Source: Arthrobacter woluwensis (GTDB taxonomy: Bacteria; Actinomycetota; Actinomycetes; Actinomycetales; Micrococcaceae). From it: a stretch of 64,000 bases of DNA. Position numbers and translations under genes: made by a program. The notes under the pieces were generated by a model. The model saw only the letters and a program-made list of their open reading frames with translations. It was not told where the DNA came from and searched no databases. Below, one piece after another: positions 22,453 to 30,850 of the stretch (its first letter is position 1; the number at the start of each line of letters is the position of its first letter). Location: assembly GCF_900105345.1 (NCBI RefSeq), contig NZ_FNSN01000003.1, positions 2,170,001 to 2,234,000 of the forward strand, written 5' to 3'.

Positions 22453-24438
22453 CTAGCCGGCGGCTCCGACCAGGAACTTCTTCAGCAGAGGACCGCTCGT
22501 GTCGGCGCCCAAGCCACCGTCCTCGACGAAGACCGCGACAGCGAGATCGCCGTGCGTCGCCACGATCCAGGCGTGGGTCTTGGGCGGGTTGTCCGTGCCG
22601 AACTCGGCCGTACCGGTCTTCGCCCCGACAGGAGCACCCGGGACGTCAGACAGGAATCCTGCGTGGCCCGATGTCACGACGGCCCGCATGAGGTCCTTGA
22701 GCTTCACCGATTCCGCCGGCGTGATCGGCTTCTCGATCGGCGCCGTCGTCGTCGATGGTGACGGCGAACCGCTCGCAGTGGCCCCGGGAGTGGCTGCGGT
22801 CCCCTCCCCGAGGACCAGCTTCGGTGTGACCGGCGCGCCCTTGCCGACTGAGCCGGCCATGACCGCTGCCGCCAGCGGCGACATCAGGACCTTGCCCTGG
22901 CCGATCATGGAGGCCGCGTGCTCCGTGCCCTCCGCCGCGGCCGGAACGGACCCGAGGAAGCCGTCGAAATTCAGCGTGTCAGAGGGAAGCCCGACACCGA
23001 GAGACTGCGCCGCAGCGCTCACCTGAGCCTGGGACACCTTGTCCCGCGCGTTGATGAACGCCGTGTTGCACGAGTGGGCGAACGCCTCCCTCAGCGGGAT
23101 CGTCCCCACTTCCGAGGCGGGATACAGCGGAGCGTTCTTGAAGGTCCGGCCATCCACGGAAGCAGTGGCGGTGCAGGAAACGGTGCTGTCCGGGGTCATG
23201 CCGTTGCGGATCATCGCCAGGGAGTCCACGATCTTGAACGTCGAACCCGGCGCATACTGACCGATCATGGCCGTGTTGTAGCCATTGCTGCCGGGTCCCG
23301 AGGCCGCAGCGAGCACGGCTCCGTCAGACGGCCGCAGGGCGACGATCGCGGAGGCCGGCCCGATGTCCTTGAGAGTGTCCTCCGCAAGCGCCTGAAGGCG
23401 TGGGTCGAGGGTCGTCTTGAGGGGGGTTCCAGCTTTGGCCTCCACCTGGAAGAGCACGCGGCCCGCGTCCTGGGTGGCGCCGTCCGTCGTCGGCGCATCC
23501 GCCGGGACGGTGGACTTGGCCCGGACCACCACGCCCTCCTGACCGCGCAGCTGCGAGTCATACCGGGCCTGGAGGCCGCCGATGCCGGTCATGTCACCGG
23601 CTTTGAGCTCACCCTTGGACTTCTCCACCTGTTCGGCGGTCGCTTCGCCCACCGTCCCCAGGACTGCGCGGGCGAAGCCCCGGCTCGGCGCCAGCGGCAA
23701 CGTGCCCGGGACGGTCCTCGCGCCGGGGATCTGAGCGAGCTTCTCTGCGGTCAGTGCTTTGGCCTCCGCCGAGTCCGCCCGGAGAGTGATCGCCTTGACG
23801 AATGCCTGAGGCCCGGAGGCCTTGACCTGTGCCGCGAATCCGGCGGGATCCACATCGGCCAGGCGGGCCACCTGCTGCGCGGCCGCATCGGCATCCTTGC
23901 CATTCAGACGGGACTTGTCGATGCCGAAATCGAGGACGGGCCGATTGGTGACCAGGACCTTGCCTCCGGCTCCCAGAATGTCCGCGCGGGGCGCGGACTG
24001 ACCGCCCGTCTCCAGGACCTCGCCGTCCTTCAGATCGGGCGCCACGAGCGCGGGACTCCACTGAGCAGTCCATTCGCCGTTGCTCTTCTTCAGCCCGGCC
24101 TGGGTGGAATAGCTCCAATGGGCTCCGGACAGCGTCCAGTCGAAGGAGAGCTTCGCCGTCCCCTTCTCCCCCTCCACCGTCACGGAATCGACCTTGACGG
24201 TGGGCTTGCTGTCCGGCAGGCCCTTCACGATGGCTTTCAGCTTCTTGTCCGCTTCCGCGCCGTCGACGCCGTCGAAGCGCACCGAACCGACGTTGAGCCC
24301 GGCGAGACCGCCGGCGAGCTGCTGGACGTAGGACTCGGCGCCCTTGCGCCCGTCGTCACACGCCGACAGCGAACCGAGCAGGATGACGGAAGCGGCCAGG
24401 ACACTGAGTGTTTTCGTTGATTTCCCCACGAGCGTCAT
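22453..24438 (-). CDS. Lipoprotein penicillin-binding protein (MecA-type N-terminal domain, transpeptidase)
   Basis: A 661-residue class B-like PBP. A lipobox (LGSLSAC, Cys27) follows a signal helix, so the protein is lipid-anchored outside. Residues about 30-140 form an NTF2-like MecA_N domain, then a PBP dimer domain, then the transpeptidase with STFK (S399-K402), SCN (456-458) and KTG (607-609). All catalytic motifs are intact. It cross-links peptidoglycan. A Thr/Pro/Ser-rich insertion (about 548-572) sits before the last motif. GTG at 24429, preceded by CATAAT at 7 nt, is an alternative leaderless start; ATG at 24459 is less likely. Confidence 0.92.
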   Translation of the reverse strand: MTLVGKSTKTLSVLAASVILLGSLSACDDGRKGAESYVQQLAGGLAGLNVGSVRFDGVDGAEADKKLKAIVKGLPDSKPTVKVDSVTVEGEKGTAKLSFDWTLSGAHWSYSTQAGLKKSNGEWTAQWSPALVAPDLKDGEVLETGGQSAPRADILGAGGKVLVTNRPVLDFGIDKSRLNGKDADAAAQQVARLADVDPAGFAAQVKASGPQAFVKAITLRADSAEAKALTAEKLAQIPGARTVPGTLPLAPSRGFARAVLGTVGEATAEQVEKSKGELKAGDMTGIGGLQARYDSQLRGQEGVVVRAKSTVPADAPTTDGATQDAGRVLFQVEAKAGTPLKTTLDPRLQALAEDTLKDIGPASAIVALRPSDGAVLAAASGPGSNGYNTAMIGQYAPGSTFKIVDSLAMIRNGMTPDSTVSCTATASVDGRTFKNAPLYPASEVGTIPLREAFAHSCNTAFINARDKVSQAQVSAAAQSLGVGLPSDTLNFDGFLGSVPAAAEGTEHAASMIGQGKVLMSPLAAAVMAGSVGKGAPVTPKLVLGEGTAATPGATASGSPSPSTTTAPIEKPITPAESVKLKDLMRAVVTSGHAGFLSDVPGAPVGAKTGTAEFGTDNPPKTHAWIVATHGDLAVAVFVEDGGLGADTSGPLLKKFLVGAAG

Positions 24439-24597
24439 TATGCCAAGCGTCACTGACATTCCTGGTCAAGCGCCCAGGCGGCCCGCCGCACGCAGACCTT
24501 GACACACCCTGGTATAAGCAGCGCGATCGGCGGATAATGGATTCAGGTCATGGCACCCGCCACGTACCAGCAAGAACAAGGGAAAAGGGGAAACGTC

Positions 24598-24882
24598 ATG
24601 GGCTTTGTGGCATTCCTTATTCTGGGTCTCATTTGCGGTGCGATCGCCAAGATGATCATGCCCGGCGAACATGGTGGAGGGTGGATCTCCACCCTGATCC
24701 TCGGGGTCGTCGGAGCACTTCTCGGCGGCTGGATCGGCGCCGTCGTCTTCAACGTCGGACTCGCCGGCTTCTGGAGCCTCCAGACATGGATCCTCGCCAT
24801 CGTCGGATCGGCGATCGTCCTCTTCGTCTTCGGGCTGTTCAGTCACAGCGGCCGCGGCGCCGGCCATCGCACCAGTCACTGA
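24598..24882 (+). CDS. GlsB/YeaQ/YmgE-family stress-response membrane protein
   Basis: A 94-residue protein of three hydrophobic helices with the family pattern GFVAFLILGLICGAIAKMIMPGEHGGGW and GVVGALLGGWIG. These transglycosylase-associated proteins are small stress-induced membrane proteins of unknown mechanism. AAAAGGGG precedes the ATG at 24598; an upstream ATG (24550) would add a non-conserved tail. An extended -10 (TGGTATAAG, 24510-24518) lies about 80 nt upstream. A strong hairpin follows. Confidence 0.82.
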   Translation: MGFVAFLILGLICGAIAKMIMPGEHGGGWISTLILGVVGALLGGWIGAVVFNVGLAGFWSLQTWILAIVGSAIVLFVFGLFSHSGRGAGHRTSH

Positions 24883-24897
24883 ATCGACCACACCACG

Positions 24898-24924
24898 GAG
24901 GCCGGGGCGCCGAGCCCCGGCCTC
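24898..24924 (+). terminator. Terminator after the GlsB-type gene
   Basis: Perfect 11-bp stem GAGGCCGGGGC/GCCCCGGCCTC with a 5-nt loop, 16 nt after the stop codon. Only short T content follows. Confidence 0.75.
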
Positions 24925-24970
24925 CGGCTTGTCCGCCTGGGCGGCCCGGTCCACCTAGACTGGACGAGCT

Positions 24971-26101
24971 ATGCAGTGTGACTACTTTGACGCCGGGACG
25001 TGCCGCTCCTGTACGGAGATGGGCGTGCCGTACCCCACCCAGGTGGCCCGGAAGGAAGAGCATCTGCGCCGACAGCTCGGCGCTTTCCCCGGCATCGAAT
25101 GGCTCCCCTCATTCACTGCGGCCGAATCCGGCTTCCGCAACAAGGCCAAAATGGTCATCTCCGGAGACCCCGGCTCCCCCACCCTGGGCATCCTCGACAC
25201 CGACGGCCTGGGCGTGGACCTGCGCGCCTGCGGGCTGTGCTCCCCCGGCCTGACGGCCGCCTTCCCGGTCCTGGCGGACTTCATCAGCACCACAGGCCTG
25301 ATCCCGTATGACGTGCCGCGCCGCCGGGGTGAGGTCAAGTACCTCATCGTGACCGAATCGCCCGACGGCGAGCTCATGGTGCGGTTCGTCCTGCGCAGCA
25401 CCCGGCAGCTCGCTCAGCTGCGGGACGCCCTGCCGCGGCTTCAGGCGGCGCTTCCGGCCGCCGTCGTCGTGTCCGCGAACATCCACCCCGAGCACAAGGC
25501 GACCCTCGAAGGCGACGAGGAGATCATCCTGACCGCTCAGGAGTCGCTGCCGATGCGGCTGGACGCCCTGACACTGCACCTGCGCACCCGGAGCTTTTTC
25601 CAGACCAACACCGCGGTGGCCCGGGAGCTCTACCGTCAAGGCACGGCATGGGTGGACGAGGTCGGACCTTCCACGCTGTGGGACCTCTATTGCGGCGTGG
25701 GCGGCTTCGCCCTCCACGCGGCGCGCGCCGACCGTGAGGTCACGGGCATCGAGGTGAGCGCGGAGGCCGTGGCCAGCGCCCGCCTCAGCGCCTCGGACGC
25801 CGGTCTTCCCCACACAGGATTCGTCGCAGCGGACGCCACGGCCTTCGTCCGGGACGCCGTCGAGCTTCCCGAGCTCGTGATCGTCAACCCGCCGCGTCGC
25901 GGGCTGGGAGCGGAACTCGCCTCCCTCCTCGAGGACTCCGAAGTGCGCCACGTCCTGTATTCCAGCTGCAACGCGGTGAGCCTGGGCAAGGATCTGACCC
26001 GGATGCCCGGCCTCGCTCCGGTGAAGGCCCGGCTCATGGACATGTTCCCGCAGAGCCACCACTACGAGACCATGGTGCTGCTTGAGCGCCGCGCCGCCTG
26101 A
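24971..26101 (+). CDS. rlmC: 23S rRNA (uracil-C5)-methyltransferase RlmC
   Basis: A 376-residue RumB/RlmC-type enzyme that methylates U747 of 23S rRNA. An iron-sulfur cluster set is visible at C3, C11, C14 and C87 (CGLC), at the same numbers as in E. coli RlmC. The SAM motif is DLYCGVGGFALHAA, the substrate site is VIVNPPRRGLG and the catalytic Cys is in LYSSCNAVSLGKDL. There is no TRAM domain, which separates it from RlmD. TAGACT (24956-24961) ends 9 nt before the ATG, so the mRNA has almost no leader. Confidence 0.92.
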   Translation: MQCDYFDAGTCRSCTEMGVPYPTQVARKEEHLRRQLGAFPGIEWLPSFTAAESGFRNKAKMVISGDPGSPTLGILDTDGLGVDLRACGLCSPGLTAAFPVLADFISTTGLIPYDVPRRRGEVKYLIVTESPDGELMVRFVLRSTRQLAQLRDALPRLQAALPAAVVVSANIHPEHKATLEGDEEIILTAQESLPMRLDALTLHLRTRSFFQTNTAVARELYRQGTAWVDEVGPSTLWDLYCGVGGFALHAARADREVTGIEVSAEAVASARLSASDAGLPHTGFVAADATAFVRDAVELPELVIVNPPRRGLGAELASLLEDSEVRHVLYSSCNAVSLGKDLTRMPGLAPVKARLMDMFPQSHHYETMVLLERRAA

Positions 26102-26125
26102 CCACCCCCGACCCGGAAGACCGCG

Positions 26126-26515
26126 ATGAACTCCCCCAGCAAGCCCCTCCTGACCGCTGCGATCGTCCTGGACGTCGTGCTGATCCTCGTGTTCGCGGGG
26201 ATCGGACGCGACGCCCACCACCGGGATCAAGGCGTCCTCGGAATCTTCGTCACCGCCTGGCCGTTCCTGGTCGGCGCCGCGATCGGCTGGCTCGCCGGAC
26301 GCGCCTGGCGGGCCCCGCTCCGCCTGTGGCCTGCCGGCGTCTCCGTCTGGCTGGGCGCACTCGTCGGCGGAATGGTGCTGCGCGCTCTCACCGCTCAGGT
26401 GGTGGTGCTCCCGTTCTTCATCGTGGCCACCCTCTTCCTGGCACTGGTCCTGCTCGGCTGGCGCGCCGTGTGGCTCCTGGTCGCGCGACGCGGATCAAAG
26501 CGCCGGGCCCTGTAA
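26126..26515 (+). CDS. DUF3054 family membrane protein
   Basis: A 129-residue protein with four predicted helices: ILVFAGIGRDAHH at the end of TM1, TAWPFLVGAAIGWLAG, SVWLGALVGGMVLR and the terminal VVLPFFIVATLFLALVLLGWRAVW. These are DUF3054 hallmarks. Function unknown; widespread in Actinobacteria. It starts 24 nt after rlmC, probably in the same transcript. Confidence 0.8.
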   Translation: MNSPSKPLLTAAIVLDVVLILVFAGIGRDAHHRDQGVLGIFVTAWPFLVGAAIGWLAGRAWRAPLRLWPAGVSVWLGALVGGMVLRALTAQVVVLPFFIVATLFLALVLLGWRAVWLLVARRGSKRRAL

Positions 26516-26565
26516 TAGAGTTCCTGTAGAGCAAGAACCAGTCAGTGACACCAGGAAGGCCCACC

Positions 26566-26847
26566 GTGATCACCGCATTCGTCCACATCAAGACGGACAC
26601 CTCCTCCATCCCGGAATCCGCGCAGCAGATCGCGGCCATCGAGGGCATCTCCGAGGTCTACTCGGTCACCGGCGATTGGGATCTCATCGCCATCGCCAAG
26701 GTGAGCAAGCATGAGGATCTGGCAGACGTCATCGCCGACCGCCTGTCCAAGGTCCCGGCCGTCGTCCACACGACGACCCACATCGCCTTCCGTTCCTATT
26801 CCAAGGAGGACCTTGACGAGGCCTTCTCCATGGGCTTCGACGGCTGA
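26566..26847 (+). CDS. Stand-alone Lrp/AsnC ligand-binding (RAM) domain protein
   Basis: A 93-residue protein comprising only the RAM domain of Lrp/AsnC regulators: VITAFVHIKTD, IEGISEVYSVTGDWDLIAIAKV, then VVHTTTHIAF. The DNA-binding HTH is absent. Such stand-alone domains occur as small amino-acid-binding oligomers and may act by mixing with full-length Lrp proteins. CCAGGAAGG precedes the GTG at 26566, which gives the conserved N-terminal strand directly. It ends just before a bidirectional hairpin and converges on trpD, although a link to trpD is only positional. Confidence 0.82.
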   Translation: MITAFVHIKTDTSSIPESAQQIAAIEGISEVYSVTGDWDLIAIAKVSKHEDLADVIADRLSKVPAVVHTTTHIAFRSYSKEDLDEAFSMGFDG

Positions 26848-26870
26848 CCTTCGCGCACTCTTCTTAAAAC

Positions 26871-26901
26871 AGAGGGCTCCCGGATCATCCGGGAGCCCTC
26901 T
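26871..26901. terminator. Bidirectional terminator between the RAM-domain gene and trpD
   Basis: Perfect 13-bp stem AGAGGGCTCCCGG/CCGGGAGCCCTCT with a 5-nt loop between convergent genes. Confidence 0.8.
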
Positions 26902-26947
26902 GCTGGTCTCTGGGGAACTCGTCTACGTGGTCTGCGGACGAAACCGC

Positions 26948-28006
26948 TCAGCGGCGGCTGGCCTGAACCCACCGTTCGAGCACGTCGGCGGCCGCACCGG
27001 AGTCGATCGATTCTTCGGCGACCCGCTGGGCCTCCTTCAGCCGCTCCTGCAGTGGAGTCTCGTATGCGGCGTCGGCGGCGACGAGTCCGGCGGCGGCATT
27101 GAGCACGACGGCGTCACGCACCGGCCCCTTCTCCCCCGCCAGGAAACGGCGCACCAGGTCGGCGTTGCTGTCCGCGTCGGACCCCTTGAGCGCCTCGACC
27201 GGCACGAGCTCCACGCCGAAGTCCCTGGGGTCCAGGCGATGGACCTGGACCTCGCCGTCGCGGACCTCCCAGACGGTCGACAAGCCGGAGGTCGTGATCT
27301 TGTCGCGGCCGTCGTCCCCGCGGAACACCAGAGCGCGGGTCCCGCGACGCGCGAGCACTCCGGCCATCAGCGGCGCCATCCGCTCATTGGCGACGCCGAG
27401 CGCCTGCGCCGTGACGCCGGCCGGGTTGGTCAGCGGCCCCAGGACGTTGAACGCCGTCGGGATGCCGAGATCCCGGCGCACTCCACCGGCATGCCGGAAG
27501 GAGGGGTGGAAGACCTGGGCGAAACACAGGGTGATCCCGACTTCTGCCGCGATCTCCGCGACTCGCTGGGCCGGCAGATCGAGGCGCACCCCGAGGGCCT
27601 CGATCACATCGGCCGACCCCGCCTTCGTCGACGCCCCCCGGTTGCCGTGCTTGACCACGGTTCGGCCGGCGCCGACCACCACGAGCGAGGACATGGTCGA
27701 GATGTTGACCGTGTCCAGACCGTCGCCACCCGTGCCGACGATGTCCAGGGTCTCGCCGGGGACGGAGATGCGCTCGGCCCGCGCCAGCATCGTGCCGGCC
27801 AGCCCGTCGATCTCCTCCACGGTCTCGCCCTTGGCCCGCAGGCCCACCAGGAACCCGGCGAGCTGCGCCGGATTCGCGGCCCCGTCCATCACCTCGGCCA
27901 TGGCCCAGGCCGTGGCCTCGGCCGGCAGATCTTCGCCGCGGACGAGTGCGCTGATCAGGAGCGGCCAGGTCCAGGGAACTCGCGGGGTCTGAACGTCGTT
28001 ACTCAC
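26948..28006 (-). CDS. trpD: Anthranilate phosphoribosyltransferase
   Basis: A 352-residue TrpD that converts anthranilate and PRPP to phosphoribosylanthranilate in tryptophan synthesis. Motifs are [17 protein letters not shown] (PRPP site), [18 protein letters not shown] (KHGNR signature) and [12 protein letters not shown]. No other trp gene is adjacent, so this copy is unlinked from the main trp operon. TAGGAT (28013-28018) ends 6 nt before the GTG at 28006, predicting a leaderless mRNA back to back with ctaE. No Trp-rich leader peptide is visible upstream. Confidence 0.95.
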   Translation of the reverse strand: MSNDVQTPRVPWTWPLLISALVRGEDLPAEATAWAMAEVMDGAANPAQLAGFLVGLRAKGETVEEIDGLAGTMLARAERISVPGETLDIVGTGGDGLDTVNISTMSSLVVVGAGRTVVKHGNRGASTKAGSADVIEALGVRLDLPAQRVAEIAAEVGITLCFAQVFHPSFRHAGGVRRDLGIPTAFNVLGPLTNPAGVTAQALGVANERMAPLMAGVLARRGTRALVFRGDDGRDKITTSGLSTVWEVRDGEVQVHRLDPRDFGVELVPVEALKGSDADSNADLVRRFLAGEKGPVRDAVVLNAAAGLVAADAAYETPLQERLKEAQRVAEESIDSGAAADVLERWVQASRR

Positions 28007-28155
28007 GTGTAGATCCTATCGAGGCGACGCCGCCGGACCCGCAATGTGAACTGCGGCACCTCCCCTGGTGCGGAAAACCACGGTAGTTTTCGCAGCTCTG
28101 TAGAAAAAGTCTGCCGAAACGGCGCTTTGCGTTGGGCACCGCGAGGTTTTGCAGA

Positions 28156-28161
28156 CATAAT
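28156..28161 (+). promoter_or_regulatory. -10 element of ctaE (leaderless)
   Basis: CATAAT, matching TATAAT at five of six positions. It ends 6 nt before the GTG of ctaE at 28168, so transcription should begin at or beside the start codon. A weak TTGGGC lies 18 bp upstream. Confidence 0.6.
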
Positions 28162-28167
28162 GTCTAT

Positions 28168-28806
28168 GTGACCACAGCGACTCATGCCCCCAGTACCCCG
28201 GCGCATCCCACGCTGAACAGGCCAAACATGGTTTCCGTTGGGACCGTGGTGTGGCTGTCCAGCGAGCTGATGTTCTTCGCCGGCCTTTTTGCCATGTACT
28301 TCACCCTGCGCTCCACTTCCGGTGAGCTCTGGGCCGAAGAGACTGCGAAGCTGAACTTCCCCTTCGCCCTGGTGAACACCATTGTTCTGGTGCTCTCCTC
28401 CTTCACCTGCCAGATGGGCGTCTTCGCCGCAGAGCGTCTGCAGCCCCGCCGCACCGGCAGCATCTTCCAGTTCACCCGCTGGGGGATGAACGAATGGTTC
28501 ATCCTGACGTTCCTCATGGGTGCCTTCTTCGTGGCCGGTCAGGCCACCGAGTACGCGATGCTGACCAGCGAGCACGTGACCCTGAACGCGAACGCCTACG
28601 GTTCGGCCTTCTACATGACCACGGGCTTCCACGGCCTGCACGTCATCGGCGGCCTCATCGCGTTCCTCTTCATCCTCGGACGTTCGTACGCGGCCAAGAA
28701 GTTCGGCCACTTCGAAGCGACTTCGGCGATCGTGACCTCCTACTACTGGCACTTCGTCGACGTCGTGTGGATCGGCCTCTTCCTGGTCATCTACGTCCTG
28801 AAGTGA
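28168..28806 (+). CDS. ctaE: Cytochrome c oxidase (aa3) subunit III
   Basis: A 212-residue subunit III of the aa3 oxidase with five predicted helices, the actinobacterial short form lacking the first two helices of mitochondrial COX3. Signatures are [32 protein letters not shown] and [16 protein letters not shown] chose the GTG at 28168 (VTTATHAPS) because CATAAT ends 6 nt upstream; a longer frame would read through that promoter. It heads the ctaE-qcrCAB operon, joining one oxidase subunit with the bc1 complex, the standard layout for the actinobacterial bcc-aa3 supercomplex. Confidence 0.95.
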   Translation: MTTATHAPSTPAHPTLNRPNMVSVGTVVWLSSELMFFAGLFAMYFTLRSTSGELWAEETAKLNFPFALVNTIVLVLSSFTCQMGVFAAERLQPRRTGSIFQFTRWGMNEWFILTFLMGAFFVAGQATEYAMLTSEHVTLNANAYGSAFYMTTGFHGLHVIGGLIAFLFILGRSYAAKKFGHFEATSAIVTSYYWHFVDVVWIGLFLVIYVLK

Positions 28807-28891
28807 CCGGTGCCTTGAGCACGGAACACGGCAAAGAAAACTACGCACCTGCCTGGCTGGCAAGTGCACGATCGATCAAAGGAACCACCAA

Positions 28892-29680
28892 GTGAAGGCA
28901 CTCTCCCTGAAGCGACGTCATCCGCTCGCGGCAATCGCCTTGCTGTTGTTGGGTCTGCTCTTCACTGGTGGCCTCTACGCGGCGGCCTCCACGGCCAACC
29001 AGGCCAAGGCCGAGACCCAGAGCTACAGCGCCAGCGATGCCGCTGAGGGCAAGAAGCTGTTCGTGGCTAACTGCTCCACCTGTCACGGCATGGGCGCCGC
29101 CGGCACCAAGGACGGTCCGTCCCTGGTCGGCGTCGGCGCTGCCGCCGTCGACTTCCAGGTCGGCACGGGCCGTATGCCCATGCAGATGAACGGCCCGCAG
29201 GCCCAGATCAAGCCGAAGCAGTTCAACGAGGAGCAGACCCGCCAGCTCGCCGCCTACGTGGCGTCCCTGGCACCGGGCCCGAGCGTTCCCGACGCGCACA
29301 TCCTCGACGAGAAGGGTGACGCCGCCAAGGGTGGCGAGCTCTTCCGAGTGAACTGCGCCATGTGCCACAACGCCGCCGCTGCCGGTGGTGCGCTGACCCG
29401 GGGCAAGTTCGCCCCGACCCTGCACGGTGTCGAGAGCAAGCACATCTACGAGGCCATGGTCACCGGCCCGCAGAACATGCCTGTCTTCAGTGACGCGAAC
29501 ATCTCCCCCGAGGGCAAGCGCGACATCATCACCTTCCTGAAGACCATCGAGAACAACCCGTCCCCGGGTGGCGCCGACCTCGGCGCCCTGGGTCCGGTCT
29601 CCGAGGGCCTCTTCGTGTGGACTGCAGGTCTGGCCGTCATCATCGGCTTCACCATCTGGCTGACCTCGCGTAGCAGCTAG
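28892..29680 (+). CDS. qcrC: Cytochrome bc1 complex dihaem cytochrome c subunit
   Basis: A 262-residue dihaem cytochrome cc. An N-terminal anchor helix (about 10-31), two covalent haem sites CSTCH (61-65) and CAMCH (155-159), distal Met in GRMPM and NMPVF, and a C-terminal anchor helix (about 240-257). This fused cc subunit passes electrons from the Rieske protein straight to CuA of the aa3 oxidase, replacing soluble cytochrome c in Actinobacteria. AAAGGAACC precedes the GTG start. Confidence 0.96.
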   Translation: MKALSLKRRHPLAAIALLLLGLLFTGGLYAAASTANQAKAETQSYSASDAAEGKKLFVANCSTCHGMGAAGTKDGPSLVGVGAAAVDFQVGTGRMPMQMNGPQAQIKPKQFNEEQTRQLAAYVASLAPGPSVPDAHILDEKGDAAKGGELFRVNCAMCHNAAAAGGALTRGKFAPTLHGVESKHIYEAMVTGPQNMPVFSDANISPEGKRDIITFLKTIENNPSPGGADLGALGPVSEGLFVWTAGLAVIIGFTIWLTSRSS

Positions 29681-29779
29681 CTGACAGCGCGGGCGAACAC
29701 TTTGCCGCTGCGACGACGGCGGCGTTGAAATTGAAGATCTTCGGCAACAGCCGAACTCAGAGAGGGAAAAAGGGGAACC

Positions 29780-30850
29780 ATGGGCAACCATAGTGACGGC
29801 AGCTCGACAGGCTCGGGCACCGTAGCTACGGCTGGTCAGCACGATGAGGGAGCATTCCAGGATCCTGGAATTCCTCCTCACCGTCCTCGACTCGCCGACA
29901 AAGACCCCAAGGCCGCCAAGCGGGCGGAGCGGCAGGTCGCCATCCTGTTCATCGTGTCCGTGATCGGCACCTTGGTCTTCCTGGTGGCGTACTTCGCCAT
30001 CGATCTGACCAACAAGTCCACGACTCGTGACATCAGCCTGCAGAACATGCTGCTCGGGCTTGGCACCGCGTTCGCAATGCTTGGCATCGGCACTGGCATC
30101 GTGCACTGGGCGAAGACCCTGATGCCCGATCACGAAGTCTCCGAGGAGCGGCACGAGCTGCGGTCCGAGGACGACCGAGTGGCAGCCGTGGCCATCGCGG
30201 ACACGATCATCGAGGAATCCGGCATCAAGCGCCGCCCCCTCATCCGGAACACCCTGCTGGGTGCGGTCGCGCTGGCTCCCCTGCCCGCCCTGGCCGTCTT
30301 CGGAGATCTGGGACCGCGTCCGGACGACAAGCTCGCACACACCATGTGGGCCCCGAAGGACGGCAAGCTCAAGCGCCTCACCCGTGACCCTGATGGCACC
30401 CCCATCAAGGCTTCGGATGTCACCATCGGCTCCGCGTTCCACGTGATCCCGGAAGGCCTGAACGAGCTGGAGCACGGCAAGCTGAACGAGAAGGCCAAGG
30501 CCGTCGTTCTGCTGATGCGTCTGAACCCGGATGAGCTTCACCCCTCCCCCGGACGTGAGAACTGGGCTTACAACGGCATCGTCGCCTACTCCAAGATCTG
30601 CACGCACGTCGGTTGCCCTGTCGCTCTGTACGAGCAGCAGACGCACCACCTGCTGTGCCCGTGTCACCAGTCGACCTTCGACCTGACGCACGAGTGTGAG
30701 GTCATCTTCGGCCCGGCCAGCCGTCCGCTGCCGCAGCTGCCGATCGCCGTCGACGAAGAGGGTTACCTCGTCGCCACGAGCGATTTCCATGAACCTGTCG
30801 GACCGAGTTACTGGGAGCGTGACGAGCATGAGCGCCGCCTCAACAGCTGA
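29780..30850 (+). CDS. qcrA: Cytochrome bc1 complex Rieske iron-sulfur subunit
   Basis: A 356-residue Rieske protein with three N-terminal helices (about 53-72, 90-109 and 157-175), as is typical of Actinobacteria, and a C-terminal 2Fe-2S domain with CTHVGC (274-279) and CPCH (293-296). The long insertion between the membrane part and the cluster motifs (about 200-260) is also typical. GAGAGGGAAAAAGGGG precedes the ATG. It overlaps qcrB by 23 bp. Confidence 0.96.
   Translation: MGNHSDGSSTGSGTVATAGQHDEGAFQDPGIPPHRPRLADKDPKAAKRAERQVAILFIVSVIGTLVFLVAYFAIDLTNKSTTRDISLQNMLLGLGTAFAMLGIGTGIVHWAKTLMPDHEVSEERHELRSEDDRVAAVAIADTIIEESGIKRRPLIRNTLLGAVALAPLPALAVFGDLGPRPDDKLAHTMWAPKDGKLKRLTRDPDGTPIKASDVTIGSAFHVIPEGLNELEHGKLNEKAKAVVLLMRLNPDELHPSPGRENWAYNGIVAYSKICTHVGCPVALYEQQTHHLLCPCHQSTFDLTHECEVIFGPASRPLPQLPIAVDEEGYLVATSDFHEPVGPSYWERDEHERRLNS

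Noticed and set aside
26948-28006. trpD controlled by a Trp leader peptide like that of leuA
   Set aside because: The TAGGAT -10 lies directly at the GTG, leaving no room for a leader. No Trp-rich short frame is present upstream.
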